Positions 61,516 through 64,000 of a stretch of 64,000 nucleotides of DNA are shown piece by piece (the first letter of the stretch is position 1; the number at the start of each line of letters is the position of its first letter). The DNA is from Sanguibacter hominis ATCC BAA-789 (GTDB lineage Bacteria > Actinomycetota > Actinomycetes > Actinomycetales > Cellulomonadaceae): contig NZ_JAAXOW010000002.1 in NCBI RefSeq assembly GCF_012396185.1, positions 637,261-701,260 of the forward strand. Reading direction: 5' to 3'. Under the pieces are notes generated by a model, which was not told the DNA's origin, did no database searches, and was given only the letters and a program-made list of their open reading frames with translations. Made by a program: the position numbers and the translations under genes.

Positions 61516-63653
61516 TTCTCACCCTCCGCGCGGTCGGCAGCAGCGTCAGTCGCGGACGCATCGTCCGGCTCTTCGGCCGTCGCGACGTCAGCCGACCCGG
61601 CGGTCGCGGCGTCGTCCGACGCCGTGCCCTCGGGCCCGTCTGACGTGTCGGCGGCGGCGACCGTCTCGGTCGCGACATCTGCTTCCACGACCGTGTGCTC
61701 AACGGCTTGAGGCTCGGGGATGAGCTCCTCGCTGAGGTCGTAGACGACGACGTCGTCCTCCTCGTCGACCTCGCCGCTCGCGGCGCGGATCTCGTCGTCG
61801 GTGAAGCCGACGAGAGCGGCTGCAGCATCGCTCTCGCGGCCTGCAGCCTCGTGCACGAGGGACCGTGCCACGGCGACGCGCGCCTCGAGGAGGCGCTCGC
61901 CGCGCGGGATCTCGATCTGGTCGAGCACCGCGAGGGCCGCGTCCAGCTCGCCCAGGTCTCCCCGCGCGCCGCTGACGACGATCGCGAGCTCAACCTTGGC
62001 CGACGCGTCGAGCGTCTCGGCCTCGGGCGAGGCCGCGAGGGCGATGGCGCGCTCAGGGCGCTCCAACCCGCGTTCGCAGTCGGCCATGACCGGCAGGTGC
62101 TCGGACGAGCCGTTGAGCCGACGCACGGTGCGCAGCTCGCGGAGGGCCTCGGCGTAGCGGCCGGTGCGGTAGGCGGCGAGTCCTGCGGCCTCGCGGACGA
62201 TGTCGACACGTCCACCACGACGGACGGCCTCCTGGGCGTGCTCGTAGGCAAGCTCCGGGTCCACGTCGATCAGGCGGGCCACCATGACAAGGTGCCGACC
62301 GACGTCCTCGGCGTTGTCCTTGCTCAGGGTGCGCAGGCGACCACGGGCGTCCCGGTCGAGCTCGCTGAACGAGACGTCGTCGGGCAGCACGGGGCCGTGA
62401 CGGGGAGCGTCGCCTGCTGCATCACGCGGTCGGTCATCACGCGGCGGACGGTTCGTGTGATCGTGACGCTCGGGCCGCTGACGCGTGTCCGGGCGGTCCT
62501 CACGACGACGCATACCGGCGCCCTCGTGCCCGCGGGACTCTGCGCGATCGGACGTGCGCGGCCGGTAGTCACCGGCTGGCGGGCGCCCTTCGCGGTGGGC
62601 AGGGCGACGGTCGTAGCTGGAAGGGCGACGCTCGCCGCTGGCAGGCCGCTCGTCACGCCGTGACGCGTCGATCTCCCCACGGGGACGCTCGTTGCGCCGG
62701 GGCCGATCGTTGCCCTGGGGGCGGTCGTCGCGGCGGTCTGCGCCGAAGGAGGGACGCGAACCGTAAGAGCCGCGCTCGTCGCGCTGCGGACGGTCACCGT
62801 CGCGCGAGCCGCCGAAGGACTGGCGGGAACCGTAAGAGCCGCGCTCCTGACGCTGCGGACGCTCACCGTCCCGGCGAGGCTGGCCACCGCGGAATCCGCG
62901 GTCGTCGCGCGCTGGCCCGCGGTCGTCTCGACGATCGGAGCCGAAAGAAGGACGAGAACCATACGACGGACGCGAATCACGGTCGCCTCTGCGCGGCGCG
63001 CCGGACGAGGGACGCGCATCCCGGTCGCCACGGGCTGACCCGTAGGACGGACGCGAATCCCGGTCGCCGCCACGGGAGGGGCGAGAATCTCTCGAACCGT
63101 CACGCGAGCCGCCGAAGGACGGGCGGGAACCGTAAGAGCCGCGCTCGTCGCGCTGCGGACGGTCACCGTCGCGCGAGCCACCGAAGGACGGGCGGGAACC
63201 GTAGGAACCGCGCTCGTCGCGCTGCGGACGGTCACCGTCGCGCGAGCCGCCGAAGGACTGGCGGGAACCGTAGGAACCGCGCTCCTGACGCTGCGGACGC
63301 TCACCGTCCCGGCGAGGCTGGCCACCGCGGAATCCGCGGTCGTCGCGCGCTGGCCCGCGGTCGTCTCGACGATCGGAGCCGAAAGAAGGACGAGAACCAT
63401 ACGACGGACGCGAATCACGGTCGCTGCGGACACCGTCGCTGCGGCGCTCGTCACGACCAGCCCGCGAACCGCTGGACTGGGCGTCGCTACGTCGTGCGTC
63501 GCCGTAGCGGGACCCCGAGTCGCGACGTCCGTACTCGCTGCCTCCGCGGGCGCCGCCACGGGCGCGGTCGTCGCGGCCGCCTCGAGGTGCAGACGAGGAG
63601 CGCCTGGGCTGCTCGCCGTCGTCGCGGCGATTCCTGTCTGGGTTCTCGTTCAC
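61512..63653 (-). CDS. TPR protein with a long Arg/Gly/Ser/Asp-rich disordered N-terminus
   Basis: A 713-residue protein in three parts. Residues 1-420 are low complexity with RGG/RDD/SRPSFG-type repeats, including five copies of a 23-residue unit ending GDRPQR. Residues 421-620 form a helical TPR-like core (LAYEHAQEAVRRGGRVDIV, AAYRTGRYAEALRELRTV). Residues 626-713 are an acidic Asp/Glu/Ala tail. Only the core matches the Rv1691-type protein. Basic disordered repeats plus an acidic tail suggest RNA binding or condensate formation, which is inference. The GTG at 63653 has GGAAGGAA upstream. Confidence 0.85.
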   Translation of the reverse strand: MNENPDRNRRDDGEQPRRSSSAPRGGRDDRARGGARGGSEYGRRDSGSRYGDARRSDAQSSGSRAGRDERRSDGVRSDRDSRPSYGSRPSFGSDRRDDRGPARDDRGFRGGQPRRDGERPQRQERGSYGSRQSFGGSRDGDRPQRDERGSYGSRPSFGGSRDGDRPQRDERGSYGSRPSFGGSRDGSRDSRPSRGGDRDSRPSYGSARGDRDARPSSGAPRRGDRDSRPSYGSRPSFGSDRRDDRGPARDDRGFRGGQPRRDGERPQRQERGSYGSRQSFGGSRDGDRPQRDERGSYGSRPSFGADRRDDRPQGNDRPRRNERPRGEIDASRRDERPASGERRPSSYDRRPAHREGRPPAGDYRPRTSDRAESRGHEGAGMRRREDRPDTRQRPERHDHTNRPPRDDRPRDAAGDAPRHGPVLPDDVSFSELDRDARGRLRTLSKDNAEDVGRHLVMVARLIDVDPELAYEHAQEAVRRGGRVDIVREAAGLAAYRTGRYAEALRELRTVRRLNGSSEHLPVMADCERGLERPERAIALAASPEAETLDASAKVELAIVVSGARGDLGELDAALAVLDQIEIPRGERLLEARVAVARSLVHEAAGRESDAAAALVGFTDDEIRAASGEVDEEDDVVVYDLSEELIPEPQAVEHTVVEADVATETVAAADTSDGPEGTASDDAATAGSADVATAEEPDDASATDAAADRAEGEK
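62761..62986. repeat. Internal duplication, copy 1
   Basis: A 226-bp segment that recurs 438 bp to the right (63199-63424). I count four mismatches, two each in the same codon pair, all synonymous (GGC TCT versus GGT TCC on the coding strand). Confidence 0.9.
63199..63424. repeat. Internal duplication, copy 2
   Basis: Second copy of the 226-bp segment. A 69-bp coding unit (23 residues) also repeats in tandem just left of it, for example the GCCGAAGGAC step at 63111 and again near 63180. Confidence 0.9.
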
Positions 63654-63856
63654 GCTGATGCGGTTCCTTCCACGATTGAGTTGCGCTCCATTGTCGCAGA
63701 GAACGCTGAGGAGCGAGGTGTGACGAACGCCGAGCAGGGAGCGCCTGGTGCAGTGGGGCGCGACGCGAAACCAAGACGAGCTGCCTTGGGACCATACCAA
63801 CGGGCTACGGCGGCTCCGGCGGCGCGTCTGTCACGTCGACGAGCACTGCGGGTACG

Positions 63857-63891
63857 CCAAAGGCCCACCCCGGTCGGGGGTGGGCCTTTGG
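63857..63891 (-). terminator. rRNA operon terminator
   Basis: A 15-bp perfect stem (63857-63871 with 63877-63891) starts 10 bp beyond the 3' end of the 5S rRNA gene on the minus strand. Confidence 0.93.
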
Positions 63892-63900
63892 TGAATGGTT

Positions 63901-64000
63901 GTCCGGCGGCGTCCTACTCTCCCACCCCGTCTCCAGGGCAGTACCATCGGCGCTGAGAGGCTTAGCTTCCGGGTTCGGAATGGGACCGGGCGTTTCCCTC
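63901..64000 (-). rRNA. rrf: 5S ribosomal RNA (partial, 3' part)
   Basis: Read on the minus strand, the sequence contains the actinobacterial 5S landmarks: ACGCCCGGTCCCATTCCGAA, CCCGGAAGCTAAGCC, GCGCCGATGGTACTGCC and GTGGGAGAGTAGGACGCCGC. The 3' end is at 63901 and the 5' part lies beyond the window. The gene sits last before the terminator, so the 16S and 23S genes should lie further right. Confidence 0.97.

Noticed and set aside
62761..63424. CRISPR-like array
   Set aside because: The repeats are in-frame coding units of 69 bp without unique spacers, inside a protein gene.
62660..63658. Arg/His/Ala-rich plus-strand frame opposite the repeat region
   Set aside because: Its repeats are only the complement of the TPR protein repeats; no ribosome site or family resemblance.
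63721..63856. tRNA or small RNA between the TPR gene and the rRNA terminator
   Set aside because: No cloverleaf or TTCGA-type T-loop found; only promoter-like sequence can be suspected.

Overview
This window comes from a very GC-rich Gram-positive chromosome, most likely an actinobacterium of the Micrococcales (Cellulomonadaceae, Sanguibacter or Promicromonosporaceae type). That placement is an inference. It rests on the GC-rich codon use, a mycobacterial-type SOS box, a sufR-B-D-Rieske-C-S-U-T operon, fabG-fabI and glgM-glgC pairs, and a block from a TPR protein to a NUDIX hydrolase that matches the Mycobacterium tuberculosis Rv1691-Rv1700 neighbourhood in order. Coding density is high, with no gene-free stretch above 300 bp. 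I saw no tRNA, insertion sequence, prophage or CRISPR array. The right edge cuts into a 5S rRNA gene on the minus strand.

Layout. Positions 1-7.8 kb (minus strand) hold an ADP-ribosylhydrolase-like protein lacking most metal ligands, a GerW-type protein, and the imuA-imuB-dnaE2 mutagenesis cassette behind a perfect SOS box. Positions 7.9-20.3 kb are mixed housekeeping: a PEBP protein, an acetyltransferase, a YbdK ligase, a divergent yczE/MocR-regulator pair, an rRNA methylase, an MFS transporter, an NfeD/SPFH pair, an ABC ATPase, an unknown gene and a two-component system. Positions 20.4-29.2 kb carry glgM and glgC (divergent), serB, the fabG-fabI-sixA group, DUF3099, a small Cys protein, SURF1 and an ABC-F ATPase. 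Positions 29.3-34.6 kb carry the BioYMN biotin importer, a zinc metallopeptidase and a SNF2 helicase. Positions 34.7-41.6 kb are the complete suf Fe-S assembly operon (minus strand).

Positions 41.8-48.3 kb hold a secreted FN3-nuclease-fold protein and a CDP-glycerol transferase-like protein, followed by an ABC exporter pair and heme A synthase. Positions 48.4-63.7 kb are a long minus-strand array: TPR/disordered protein, HAD phosphatase, a 50-residue protein, tlyA, NAD kinase, recN, steA, steB, a MraY/WecA-like membrane protein, a MurJ-like flippase, a GT4 glycosyltransferase, pyrG and a NUDIX hydrolase. Many neighbours here overlap by 1-8 bp, so translational coupling is likely.

Two window-wide themes stand out. 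First, at least thirteen genes have a TANNNT hexamer 6-8 bp before the start codon, which is the arrangement expected of leaderless transcripts. Second, the division/envelope block (SteA, SteB, PNPT-like, MurJ-like, GT4) looks like an undescribed polyprenyl-linked glycan pathway coupled to cell division. Also notable is the TPR protein, whose 420-residue Arg/Gly/Ser/Asp-rich N-terminus contains a nearly identical 226-bp internal duplication.
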